From: Lingula anatina
Taxonomy: Eukaryota; Brachiopoda; Lingulata; Lingulida; Lingulidae
Reading direction: 5' to 3'
DNA: 47,938 nt
Assembly (NCBI RefSeq): GCF_001039355.2
Contig: NW_019773623.1
Coordinates: 24,134-72,071, forward strand
Shown here piece after piece: positions 1 to 14,200 of this stretch (position 1 is its first letter; every line of letters begins with the position of its first letter). The notes under the pieces were generated by a model. That model was given only the letters and a program-made list of their open reading frames with translations, had not been told where the DNA came from and ran no database searches. Both the position numbers and the translations under genes were made by a program.

Positions 1-1190
1 CGGAGCCGAGATTTAATTACTGTACCCCGCAGGGACGACGTGTGGGGAGGCGGAGAGACTATTAAAAGATTAGGCGGTTTTTCTTTCATGTACGTCCGCC
101 ATTTTTAGGTCACCGGCTTTGTAAAGCCTGGCTTAATTCGTTGAGAATGCGCTCTAACGTATTAAATGGGATTAGTGACGTAAATTAAGTTTTAAATCTA
201 AAAACGGACTTGTATTTTATTCTGATGAATAAAGATGTACCAATTACATTTGCACGTTGAATATCGAAAGACGAAAGACCGGTTTCAATCTTTAAAATAA
301 ATCTGTAGGCAGCAAAAGTATGTTTCATATATATATATATGTCCATCCTAGCGTAAGCTATGTTCAAATATTCAGCGAAAGATAAGGATTTGGGCCGTTA
401 AACCAAACTCCACGTGGAAGTAGACTTTGCACCTCTAGTGCCTTACAGACAAAGGAACATGAATGTATGTATTTAAACTGCAGTGCCGTGACAAGTGTAA
501 CAGAGCAAACTTTGCAAACCTGAATCGCGCACATTTGCTAGTCCATGTATCACAGATGTAACTAATGACAGTTTTGGGAAACACTTCAATATAAACGCTA
601 GTGTGTACGATAATACATATTTAAATTAAATGTACTTATTGTACCCATGATGTTTTTAAGAGTAAGACTGTACCTGGTAGTAATAAATTGAAGTGTTAAG
701 TCAGACTAAATGATAAATTCCAAACGATTATCATTTAATTAAAATATTTATTTACAAAGATGATGTTCAATGTAAGTTGTACATGAATTAATATAGAAAA
801 CACTTTTAAACTTTGCTAAATTATGTTTGAATCATAAAGGAACAAAACCTTTAAATAAAAAAGCAAAACAAAAAGAGTTCAATCTTTAAGATAACCACTT
901 CACAGTGCACATATCTTCAGTATGTTATACAATCAATATTTATATCACAACTACTATGTATATATACAAATGTCTCACACTGGAGCAAATGGCACTGGAC
1001 GGTGTCATCGTGTTTCAGATAATTCCACCTCAGCTATTTTTGACAGTATTTTACACATAGTCTTGCCAGTACACTAGATCTTCAGTGTCATATCTATACA
1101 TTACTTATTCCTAGGATTGGCCTTCCAGACCTTGAAGTTCCGGGAGAGATATCTGTACCAGTTTATATCCACCAGAGATCCATGCTGTGC
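1..1190. other. No gene seen; downstream flank of CFAP65
   Basis: No exon-like reading frame with splice sites was found on either strand. The part next to 1191 is probably the 3' UTR of the minus-strand CFAP65 gene. A minus-strand AATAAA lies at 747-752, and a short (AT)n tract at about 329-342. Confidence 0.5.
747..752 (-). promoter_or_regulatory. Candidate poly(A) signal of CFAP65
   Basis: AATAAA on the minus strand, about 440 bp past the CFAP65 stop codon at 1193-1191. It is the first perfect hexamer I see downstream of the stop. The sequence is AT-rich, so chance occurrence is possible. Confidence 0.35.
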
Positions 1191-4100
1191 TTATTTCTGA
1201 TGTTTAGCCCCCTGTGGGGTGCTGGGTTTGGGAGGGAGTGCTATCAGCCTGGGCCTGGTGGTGATGTTGTATTCCCTATTGAAGGCCTCATTTACAATGT
1301 TTGTTAAGGTGTTTTCAAGCAGATGTTCCAGAGTTGAGCTGAATTCTGGTAATCTGAAAGCAGAGATGGATTACACCAATGAACTAAGCACTACAATCAT
1401 TTGGAATTTTCTTTATGAAGTAAGACCTCATCTAAAATCAAGTAGATTACACTATTTTCATTTACATGAGTGTTTTGGTGATGTATTGCTAAACAGGCAA
1501 ACAGGTGAACCACTGTAAAATAAATACAATTAAAATAGACTAAACAAGTCCAGCTTTAAGCACCAGTGACTTGGAAGTACCCCTAACCTTACCTCTGCAA
1601 TGCTTCTCTCTCCTTCAGTCGTTTCTCCTCCTGAAGGCTCTTCTCCACCTCATCCTGTGTGCGCCGGTGGTGTTCGGGGACAGATGACGCCACTGATGCC
1701 ACTTCAACCTGAATATTACAAACAGACAGTCTCACAGGCCATCAAAGTATAGAAAGATATAACATGTAGTAACTAAACAAACATCAGAATAATAATAAAA
1801 CAATCATTTGAAAAAAAAAATAAAAACTTGGCACCCTTTACAACTTTATGTACCTGAGCATATTGTTTCGAAACAAACTTTAAATCTTCAGCTGGATTAA
1901 AACTTGCAAGTATATGACACAGCATACAGATATGTAAACACGTACCTGCTCGCCCAGACCCTCGGTTGAGTGGTCTGATGGTGACGGTGATGGTACATAG
2001 CCTGTCCTAGCTGGGGTGGGAGGACGATCACCAGGAGCAGTGGTAGGAGCACGAGTGGACGGGACAGTTACAGTCTTTGGCCTACCTTCACCAAGTTGAG
2101 TGAAGTATGGGATCGGCTCATCTGATATCTTTTTCACTGCTTCATGGAAGTCTACATCATCCAGTAGACCTCTGAAATCATATGTCAGGCATGGTGTCAT
2201 CATGAGTATAGACTGATATTAAAAATATTTTCTGTTATTGCAATAAAAGGTGAAAATACTGTAAATATTTGTTTAATAAAGATTTTATATTAAAAAAGAA
2301 GAAACTTGGCAAGATCAAGTCTTGCTAGTAAGTGTGATAATTTCAATTTTAAACCCATCTAGATATTGGTTTTTTATTTCTCTCTTTTTCATTTCTTTTT
2401 TCTTGGTAGTAGATGTGCACATAACCTGTGTCTGCAGAAACCGCTCATTAAGAAATTTAATGTATTTCCCCCCTTTTAAGCAGCCTACCTCAATACATTG
2501 CTAACTACTCCAGTTACAATGTCAGCCTCTATGTCTGAGCACTCCACAGGTTCTTGTTTCTCCTTAATCTCCTCTGTCCTCTTCTCTACCTCCTTCTGGA
2601 GTTTGTCACCAAGGGTCCTATGTGGGGAAAATCCTCCATTGGTTTTAATCATTATCTATGTTTATTATTTATTTTCATGCCAAGCAAGATGTGAAGCAAT
2701 GGATTACCTTTACCAATCCTTTACAAATATTGGATACTTGGATTTATGATGTATTTGCACTCACAGTAGCTCAATAACATTAAAATGTTACCATGGTTGG
2801 TGCACAAATATGTCCCTATTGCCTCTAACCAACTATCCTGACAACAGAAAAACTAAAGCCACCTTATTTAAATGGCAGAACCACTACTATTAATTCATTG
2901 ATCTAATAATGAACAGTATGCTGTAAAATAAAAACTTTTCTTCTAGTAACAAATTTGCACAATTCATTTTTTTTATTTGCTATCTTCCCTTTGATGTGAG
3001 TTAAATTTACTTACAAGTTAAGAAAGGGTATCATCATATAGTTTTATCAGAAAAAGATTAAGAAAAAATTATCTTTCAACCCAACAAACCTACCTGTCCA
3101 CAAATGTGCTCTTGAGCAAATCTGGAAAGTTGACCTGGAAGTCATCAATGTTATGGGTCCTGGCTGTCACTCCCAGGTGGATCAGGAAAGGCTCTGGTGG
3201 GGATGGTTTCTGCCAGAACTGATCATGAAGCTTCCCAACTAGTTGTTGTCTTTCTCGCTCGAGGTCAGCAGAGCTGTGTTTGATAGGGGGTAGAGTCTGC
3301 AGAGAGATATAGACAGCATACTTCAACACTACACCTCACACACCATGGCAAAGGTATTAAGATAAAGTATATGAATTAATAAATAATTGAATAAATAAAG
3401 TTTTTACTCACAGAATATTTGATGAGGTCAGCCTCGGACTCCACCCTGTTTCCATTGAGAGCCTTAAGTCTGCCACTTGGAGGCCTCTCCTGGAACATAA
3501 AGAACTACTTAAAAACTTGTAACTTTCCAATACTGTGACTACATGTATCTATGTGTTCTCCTCCGAACACAATATACAGGTAATGGTAACCAGCTCAAAC
3601 TAGCCTTAACCCCTGTTTCCTTACCTCCACATTCAGCACAGTGTGATCCGTGGTGAGGTCTTTCTCTGTGATGGTAAACTCGTACATCTGGCGGTATTTC
3701 TCTTCATCCCATTCCTTCATCTTTTTCCTGTAGACTGCCATCTCTGTCTCATCAGTAACCTGAGGGAGACACAAACAAGTTTTGTGTGCAAAGAAAGCTT
3801 GACTATATGAGTATAGTCTTCTTTACAGATTGAAAAGAATTCCCCCAAATCTCCTCTAAGCAGGAAGAAGTACATGCATACAAAAATGTTAAAACTGCAC
3901 TAACAAACATTCTGACACTTACAAAATAAAGATCAAAATTAGGAATTGTCTGGATCTAAATTATGGAATATTCATTTTCATAGAGTAGGCTAATATTATA
4001 TATCTTGGAAAAAAATGAAAAAAGCTACAATAAAAGACAATAACCAAATGTCAGCTAGGAAATGTTAGTTGCTCATCAGTTCATCAGTAGAAACAAGACG

Positions 4101-7100
4101 AGTTAATTATTCTCCTGCCAAAGCATAATTCTATGTATATTATTGCAAGGGAAAAATTAACCGTTAATCTTACCTCACACACCAGGTCAAGGTCATAAAA
4201 GGAGGGTGTTCCACATGCTGTGAAAGTGACCTTACACATGTGTGACTGGCCTGGCTGTAACGTGCCCTTGGCCGGCTGTATGCTCAATATCTGACTGTCT
4301 CCAGGAATGGTGACATGCCACTCATAGGATACCACATGGTCCAGAGACTTGTTGGTCAAGTTGACCATCTGTCTGGACTGGCTGAACAGTGGCAGGTTGC
4401 CCATGCTGATTCTTTCTTGGTTTAGGTACAGGAGCTGGAAAATATTAAAAACAAGAAAGGTTTTAACATAATCTCTAAACAAAAAGCAAAATTGTAGCAG
4501 AAGAAATTCCTATGCTAGTTCTATTTTGAGACACTTATTGAAGAGAACTGAAAAACCAAAGTGATGAAAATAATCAAATAAAACTTTATTCAGCAGGTGT
4601 AATACTGTTCAATTTGAAGAACATTTTCATAAGTCCTTGATTTGCGGATGTTTGTATAAGACTTACTTTGGTTAAATATAAGTTAAATATTGGTTAAACC
4701 TGTATATAATAAAGTGGATTGCTTTACCCAGTTAATGTATTACATGTGGGAATAAAACTAATTAAGTAAAGTTACCTGTCCAGGCACAGGTACGCTCTGT
4801 ACAGCAGGGACACCTGACAGGTCATGCTGGTCAGTAATGGGCATGGTATCCCCCATCACACGCCGGTCATAGCCCACCCCAGTGAATGTGATCAGGGCAC
4901 TGTCTCCATTGTGGACAAGGATTGGAACATCAACCTAAACAACAACAATAACGACTGTTACATTATGGTTACAATCTTGCCATGGTAACAACTTATATGC
5001 CAACTCAACTGCACCTATATCATAAAACCATTTTATCTGTGATTATGAATATTTGTAATAACTAAGGATAATCTATCTATCTAAGGATAAAATTTTAGTA
5101 ATTCCTATCCTCAAAGTATTTCATATACTTTACCATGTAAGTCTTGGCTTCCAAGGGAGAGAACCTCCACTCAATGTAAGCAGTCCTGCCTGGCAAGATC
5201 TCTCCTTGTGGGTTCAGACACTCAAACACTGGATGGTCAAAGTTCTCCTGCAACAGCATTGCAAAGCTTCAGATTAATGATCACTTACATTCATTGATAT
5301 TCAATGAAAAAAAAAAGAATAATCTTCTACACATACCAGTACACTCATGCAGCCACAAACACACATGCACAAACACACGCACTTAGATACAGATAAAGAT
5401 AAAAACTAAGGATAATTACTCACCTGTTTCAGTATTTCCAGAGGTAACAGATCAAACTCAAACTTCACAGGCACAGCTCCTCCATTATACAACTCATAGA
5501 TCTGATGAGAAGAACAAAATTCAACCAGTTACATGAGCTATTAACAATTAAATGGTAAATTATTGAACATAATGAAGACAAAATCTATATAAAAAATAAT
5601 ACTTTATAGGTTTTACACCAACAGACACATACAAAAGTCACATTTTAATGCTATTTAAATCTACAAAAGCAACAGTTGTGTACAAGTGTAAAGGTCTAAA
5701 ATGATCAGTTTTATTAAAAATTCTCTAATACAAGCTGTGGTAATTTGATCTGACCTAATTATTGATGACCTACCTGCTTGGGGCTATTCTTCTCTCCTAC
5801 AGGTACTGGGGTAAACATGTGCTTATTGCTGGGGAAGTGGATGTATCTTCTCTCTGGTTCTACTGTTACCCCAATGAAATTCAGCTACAATTCAATGAGT
5901 AAATTAACATTATAAAACTATCATGACAGGTTAACACCAGGTATATGCAATAAGGTATGCTATTAACAAAAAATATTAGTAATTGTTCAGGACTTAACTA
6001 TAGACAAATTTCTTTCCTTAAAATTTATTTGTTCTTATTTTATATAAATTTCATTTTTGTACCAGGATTTCTCTTCCTCTAGCCAGTTTGAGCAGTACTG
6101 GTAGTCTGTCAGTGCCCGGAAGAGTGTGGTTATAGCTGAGGGTTATAGTCTGTGTTTCTCCTGGTTGAAGTTTGCCTTTCCTGGGCACCACATCAAACAG
6201 TTTATTGTCCATCACTTTCATCTGCAACAATCCAAATATAACCATATTTAAGCAATATAAGAACAAAAATTAAGTTTTTAAATATTGTAGGTGAAAGCAT
6301 TTTGTTACTCTACATTGTTAAGTGCAAGAGTAATTAAAAAGTTGAAAAATGAAAAAATCGAAAAAAAAAAGTACAAAAAGTAATTACAATAACATAATCA
6401 TTTTGCCAAAAATGGGGAAAAAGTGTAGAATGTGGCTTTAATTTCAAGTGCAAGTATAATTATTGCCATGTTTTTACCTCGTGCAGTTCATCTTCATCAA
6501 ATTCTCCTGTCTCTGCCCAGTATTCCAGTTCCAGTTGCAAGTCACAAGGAAACAGGAATGCCCTACAGCATACAGCAATCGATTAATCATCACACATATA
6601 CGTGACAAATTTATCCCCAAAAAAGAATAACTACTTTTCACTTCACATCTTAAAGTGATACAGCTGTATCTAGTGTGATAAGATATAAAAAAATCCACAT
6701 CAAATGCAGAAACAAGATGTTTATTTTAAAATATTAAGAACAACAACAACAACAACAAAAACGGTCAACGTCTGTGTGAGCCAGTCAGGTTGGCCAAGTA
6801 GTGTACCATTCAGTAGGGACAGCTCCAGTGTTCTCCACCATCAGGCTGATTGTACAGGGTTCACTGTTCACGGGTGCTGCACTGAAGTTGAAGTCCAAGA
6901 TGGCTCTCGTGTACACAGGAGGACGACGTCTGTGGCTGGAACATACACAGTTGAATGTTAATATCCCTTTCTTTGTTTTAGAAGCATATTGTCATAATCA
7001 TGGCTCCAATATCTATACATCATGTCTTGCTTATAGCATAGGTCTATAGGCTATCCATATGAATGGTAATAAACACCAGAGATATAGCAGTTCCTTTTTT

Positions 7101-8178
7101 AAACTCTCAAAATGCTGATGGTATAGGGTCTATGAATATGCACACAACAGAATATGAACACTTTTTATTGTCTTAGTGGTTATAACTGACATCCCAGCTT
7201 ACCTGTGCCTTGTAGCCACAGAGTACATCAACTCTGCTGCAGATGGATCCGAGTCCACACACATGTTTAAACTAAAAAGAAGCAAAACAAATTGTTTACA
7301 ATGACAAGTAAAACAGAAAGTAGTCTCACGCCATACGAAGTGGGGTAAAATGTTGGATTAATCTTTACAGAGAATTTGATAAACAGATACTGGAGTCATA
7401 CTAAGTTCATTAAGCTATTCGCACAGATATCTGTTTACTCACTTGTCCAAAGAAAACAAATTCCATAGTTGTTTTTTACTGATGCCAAGTGCGCTGCCAT
7501 AACACCTGGCATCAGTGACAGCCATTGTGGGGTAGACACCTGTGGCTAACACATGACTGATGTAGTGGGTATCTGCAGCTACTGGATTCACAGACTCATC
7601 TGAGGAGATAATAGCATATATACATACATATCCTGCTTTTGTCTGCTGAAACACACTTCTGTTATTTTATTAATTTTTTATACATCTGTCCTACTTGTGA
7701 TTCATTCCGCACTTGTTGTTTCAAATACTGACTTCATTTTTCAGACTTAAGAGTTGGGGACTGATCATTTTAACACTGCAGTGGTGCTCCTTTTAATTCC
7801 AAAATTGAACTGATGAACATAACAATATGTATTTTTAGTGCAACTTAAGTGACCAGAGATGACGAGAAAAGACCCTACCTTCAGGAGTGACCAGCTGGTA
7901 GGATATGGAGAACTGGTAGCAAACCCTCCTCACTGGGCGGACAGTGGCTAAGATTCTTTTCTTGGACCGTGCTGGGAGGACACCACTCATTTCCTCCAGC
8001 TCCAGCACTGAAAATACAGTACATATAACAATTACTAAATAAATATGTGTACAGTTCAAAATAACATTTTCTTTGAAAATTCATTAAAAAATACAAATAT
8101 CTGTACTTTTTTGTATTGATTCTAGTTCAGGCGTATCAGTTACTTACATATGGTGAGAACAGTCTATGAGGCTCACAA

Positions 8179-8214
<36 letters not shown>

Positions 8215-11200
8215 GCGTGCATATTTGTGTGCAAGTTTAAATTCATTCTAGAACATTGTTCTGTAAAATCTTCCACAAGCTGTAGTCCTGACCTATGTCA
8301 TCCTGCCTAGTCAGTTCCTCAGGGTATGGCCCACTGATTGTCTGCTCTATCTGCAGCTTGAAATGCAAGGCACAGTCTCCTTTGTTCCACAGCACTATGT
8401 ACTGAGAGGCAGAGCTGCCTACTATTACATTCCCAAAGTCATAGTACGAGTCTTCAGACTGAAAAGGACAGATCATTAATTAAAAACCTTAGAGCAGATT
8501 TTTTTCCTTTTTGCTACAACATTTATCATCAAATTCTGCATTGCCAGCTATGTGCAGTGGTTGGTGGAAACATCATATCTCCCTAAATGTTAACAATGTA
8601 CATTTCCCAACCATCACTACTATCAACACAATCTAAATACAGAAACAAATTTCATCATGTTTACCTAAACTATTAAACAGACTTAATCTGGTTCAATATA
8701 CTGTAATTTGAAATTTCTATCCCATGCAGCACCAAGATTTTTCAGGTTCAACATGTAAAGCCTATTTCATACCTTGATTTCTCCCACTGCACCCTGACCA
8801 ATGGCTCGAACCAAGAACTGTTTCTTCTTGCCCCCAGAGGAAGCAGCACTCTGTCCCTGTCCCCAAGCTATCAGGCTGGGCTTGCACACATACTTCCCCT
8901 TTTCAAGAGGAGTAAAGGACCAGGTGTGAACCTGAAGGGACAGATGAACACAAAGATACAATATCTGTGTTTGCAGAACATTTTTTTTCAAAGTACAAGT
9001 GAATGGTGTGGCATTGTAATATAGCTGTCACTCCTTTCAATGAACTCTAGGCAAGTGTTTTCATATCTTAAAATTTAATTCAACAGAAGCAAACACATAG
9101 TAGGTAGCTGGCCATACACTGATATTAAATACCACTGTTTTATCTCTGTATCATCAAGTGCACATGTGATATCAAATACTTGTATAAAACTGTACAATAT
9201 TTTGTATTGGTTTTGGTACCAGTGCAGTGGTAGTACCTGTGATTCATTGGGTAGTATCAACCCTTCCTCTGGTGTCACTGACAGGACCTTGGCATCACAG
9301 TGCTTCAGCTTCCACTCAAACCTGAAAGTATTATACACAGGTACCACCCAGGTTAGTAGCAATACATATGGTTACTGAAACTGGAAATTCTAAACTGGTT
9401 GAGGGAGATGATGTGTCAAAGCGCTTCCAATTGTGACTGGCATAAATAACATTTATCCACCAATGCCCAGGAACATTTATGAATACATGTCATCAAAAAT
9501 GAAACTGACAATGCAGAATGTCTGGTGTTCCTTGTCTTATTATATAAAATGTCATCAATAATTAAATTTAACTGACAATGCAGAATGTCTGGTGTCCCGT
9601 GCTTTATATAAGGACCAATCCATCATGAACTGACCTGAGTGGAATCCTTGAGATGTTTTTCACTGTGTACTGGACATGAGAGGCAGTCCCAATGCAGGTG
9701 GGTTTAAAGTAAACCACTCCTCCATTATCCAGTAAAATGTTGGGGGATTCTGCAGACCCCCAGGCCAATATTTGCTGCAATAAACCAAACACCAGTGGGA
9801 ATAACAACATGTCAGGAAATAACTATATTTATATTTATAAATATATAACAAGGAGTAATGAAGAACTGAGGTTCTTTTTTATCAATCAATCATTGTCAAC
9901 AAATTTTAGTTAGCGATGGCAAATTATGCCAAAATAAAAAAACCACAGTATGAATGTAAGTGCCAATTCATATAGTAGGGAATTTCCCTGTAATACATGC
10001 AAGGCTTTCAAGTGATCTGTCTGAGATGGAACATACATATTACTGTTTTTTATTTTATTCCTACCTTGGTATTTTTCTCTGCATCATTCAAGCATAGTTT
10101 GAGTTCTTGTTTGTAAGTTTTCACCTCCTTGGGGAGCATTCTGACAACAAACATTTGGTGTTCTGTGGTCAACAAACCCTTGGTTGGCTTCATAGAATAG
10201 ACATCTGACTTGTCTTTCTCAAAGTCAAATAATACAGGGGTAGTCCCAACATTAGACAGCAGGAGAGTCCTGTAAGTTGCTTCATTAGTATTCACTGCAG
10301 GGAAAACAAGTTTTTCTGTGTCCAAAGTGACTCTTGGTAGGAAAGTTTCATTGTTTGGCATAAAGGTGTGTCCTGTAAAAAAATCATTGAAAGGGTTTAA
10401 TAAAAGGTGCTACATCTAAATGGAACAATACAAGAAAACGTTCACTGTTTAATTCCAGCAGATCTGATTCTAAGCTTAAGGGTAATTGTTTCCCAAAATC
10501 AATGAAAATAACAATAATTCTAGTGCATGTTACATTGTTAGAAAATAAATTCCTTATACATTATACACGCACTGTCACTTTCTTTAAGGAATATCTAATA
10601 TCTGTGTATTGATGTATTTTAAATATTTACTGTTTTTACATTATATGTACTTTGTCATTAGTAGCTCACACAGCTGTACTAGTTTATATGCAATAACTCT
10701 TAATCTATGCAAGTATATGAGGTGGCTGTACCTGTGGTCTGGAGTGTAATACACCAGGGTGGACAGTGAGTGGTGTCCTCCACCAACCTGTAGTCACGCA
10801 TACTCTTGTAGTACACATAACACTCCAGCTCAGCCCCATAAAACTGATTTGGAGCATTCTGAAAATAACCAATCGTATTATTAAAATTGTGCTTTTCAAA
10901 CTTGAAAAAAAAATTGCTTCATTAATTATTAGCACTTTGTTTTACCCCATGATGTGAAGGTTTATATTCCACCTTGCTACCAGAGCAGTTAATAACTTCA
11001 ATAAATACAGATTGAAAGAAAAATTCTAATTTGTTTTCCAACAAATAAGCATGAACTTACTGGTTTGAAATTAACCCTGAAGGAGCAAGCTTTTAATGGA
11101 GGGATATCCATGGAAGATGGTACAACAGAAAACACATGGTCTTCCCCTGAAGAAAGGACCCACAAATTTTAAGAAACAGTATTGTTTGCTGACTATTTAA

Positions 11201-14200
11201 ATGAATAATCAACAATTTCCACATAAATTAAACATTATCTAAAAGCTAGCAAGAATACTGTTCAATAATGATGGTTAAATATTTCTATAATGGTGTTAAA
11301 ACGATATGGCAATCACACTATATTTCTTGATTGTCTTGTATTACCTCCCATCCATTGCACTGTCACCTTGCCTTTTGTGTGATTGGTAATATTGAAACTC
11401 TGGAAAAATGAAACAAATTATACGTTAAAATATAGCAGCTAATTTAAGAACAATACAGAATAAGAACAAAAGGCTGTAGTGTAAATTATCCATTACTATA
11501 GTTTACACATTTAATATAGACTTTGTCCAAAACCTACTCATTGCGATATAACACACTATGACAATTTTTAAGAAAGCACGCTTTTAATGGAACATAAAAA
11601 TCAATAATAATATAACATATAGTAACTGTAATTCTAATACTTACTTTTTGCTCAGTCACTCTCCAGTTGGTGATGTTCCCAAAGTCAGCAATATGCATGT
11701 CTGTGCTGGCATGGGGGACAGTGTGCTAAAACAAAAAAAGGAGGGTGTTATTGATATCAGCCTGTAATGGATATTTAGAGGAACTTGAAACATTTCCAAT
11801 TTCTTCATTCTGGTGTCACATTTCAGCAGTGTTTGACTATGACTTATGTTGTCCTTTGATATGGTAGGAAATAAAGATTTTTCAGTGGCACAAGATAATG
11901 ATTTGTTGTACTTGCAGATATTTCCTCTAAAACCCCCCTTCTTTGTACATCTTAGGGTGTGTAACCTTACCACGATGTCTGAGTAGTATCCATCATTGAA
12001 GAATTCATCCATGGGTGGAATGCGTGGGACTGGATAATTCACAGGATCAATAGCCTCTGACTGATAGGAAATAAAACAATTTCCATATAAATTCATCATC
12101 AGCAGTCATAAAGTGCCATAATTAATGATTTCTCTACTTCTTCTCAAGTAATTTATTGGTCAGTTTCTGAAATTACTTAGTACTTAAATAAAAGAGAATA
12201 AGGAATGTATTTTTGTTGTGCAAAATTGCCATCAATAATCAAATAATTTGGCAAGTTGTGTGAAAAACTAAAATACATATAGAGCTTATGTGTACTAAAA
12301 TTAAAATTGAAACAATGTATGAAAGAGGATGAAACTGTGGCATTGTTACCTGACGAGCCATGAGTGCTCCTGACTGGTCCTTTTCAAGTTTGCCTGCCTT
12401 CAACAATTCATTTAATTGCTGAAAGAAACATACAGAAATAAGTGTCTGCTGAACTCATATTACAAAACATTATTAAAGCACACTGATAAACATTGTAAAA
12501 TGAAGTGCACTAGCAAAGTTAACATTTGTTACTTTTTAAATAGTATATAAAAACAAAACTTTGCAAAAATGATGTGTAACATATAAAACACAAAACTGAT
12601 CTACACATGATGAACTATACTTCATTTCCTGGGTCTGGTTTTTACTGTTATTACCAAAACCATTATCATTATTTCTACTGGTACCATTACTGTTTATCAT
12701 CATGTACCATATGTTCCGTACCTCAGGTGGAAAAAATGACAATCCTCTCTGGGTATGAACCCTCAGTCTCTCCACATGTTTACACTGTAATACAGCTGGT
12801 TTCATTGTCTCAGAATGACATGTGCCCAAAAGATCCAAGAACAAAGGACCCTAGATAAAAAAAGTTGTTTTTTTCATTAAAACAAACTGAAAAAACTTTC
12901 CAAAGAAGGCTCCAGCACTAAAATCTGTTTTCACTGAATTTTCTCTGTATTAAGTCTAATATTAGTGAAGCAAACTCTTAACATACAAATTCAGGACTAA
13001 CATCACAGACACAAAATTGAGGTAACAGAACATGCTAAGCTAAAACAATGTGTGACTTATACACAATAATATATCATGTGCTCACCTGATTTTGAACTCA
13101 CCTGATTTTGAACCAGACAGACAACTCTCCTGTAGTAATTTATTGGGTGTGAGGGCTGAAACTTCAATACTATTTTTGTGTAAGAGTCTGGCTTCAGTGT
13201 ACCGCATACCTTGTCCAGTTTGAAGACACTCTCATTGCAGTCAAGCATGAACTGTAAATAAACATGGAGTGATCATTTACCAGACAGAACTTTTCGAGTA
13301 TTCACCATAAAAGATGTCAAGAACATCACACATCCAAATGGGTGATGGCCAAAAGCTCTAATAACAAACAATCGCAAATCAGTCATGAGTATTTATGTTA
13401 ATATTTTTAAAATAAGATCTAATGAAGTCATTTTCACTTATAGAAAGACTTCACAAGCCTGAAACCTTGGCAAGTGATTGTATCAAAGCCAAATCAGAAC
13501 ATGATGTAATTGTTCAGGAATATTTTGTGAAGTTTCATGAGAACAGTTTTTACCTGGAAGGTGGCTTCTATGTCAGACTTGTTCCTGATCTCAAGTGACC
13601 TGGTGGACGTATCCCCAATATCTATTTGCAGAAAGTTGATCACACTTGTACTCAGCTCAACTGCTGGACCTAAAAAAATGGAAATTTACACTGAATTTAT
13701 TTTTAGCCTTTATTTCTTGATTTTAAGGCATCTAATACATATTGTAACTGACCATTTTAAACAAATCTTCTGATGTGTTTTTTTTTTACTTTGTATTTTT
13801 ACAAACATTTTACTAGCACTAAAATAATTTTCCATAAAGCATGCATCCTTGCAATCTGTTTTCCTTAATATAGGTTTTTAAAATGTTTTTTCTATATTAA
13901 GAAATGAAGGACATTCCAGGGTAGCATCAATCTTATAGCATTCTATGGACTAAGAATTTAGTTTTTAAAAAGAAATCATAAAAAAGAAAAATATTCTTTA
14001 AGAAAAGTCAATAAATTGATTTTACCTCTAGAAGAACCCACACACTTAATGACAGTCTTGCTGACATTGCCAATGGCAGAGACATGGAAGTAGTCTATAC
14101 TTGTTGTTCCCACTGTGTTAGGGCAGAAGTAGATCTAAAAAGAAATTTCCATTACTCTGCCTTAAAACAGATAAAAATTATGAATGGCTGGAAAGTTTTT

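Noticed and set aside
1219-1518. 99-codon plus-strand ORF
   Set aside because: It is the antisense shadow of the last CFAP65 exon (1191-1353) plus intron; the minus strand carries phased exons.
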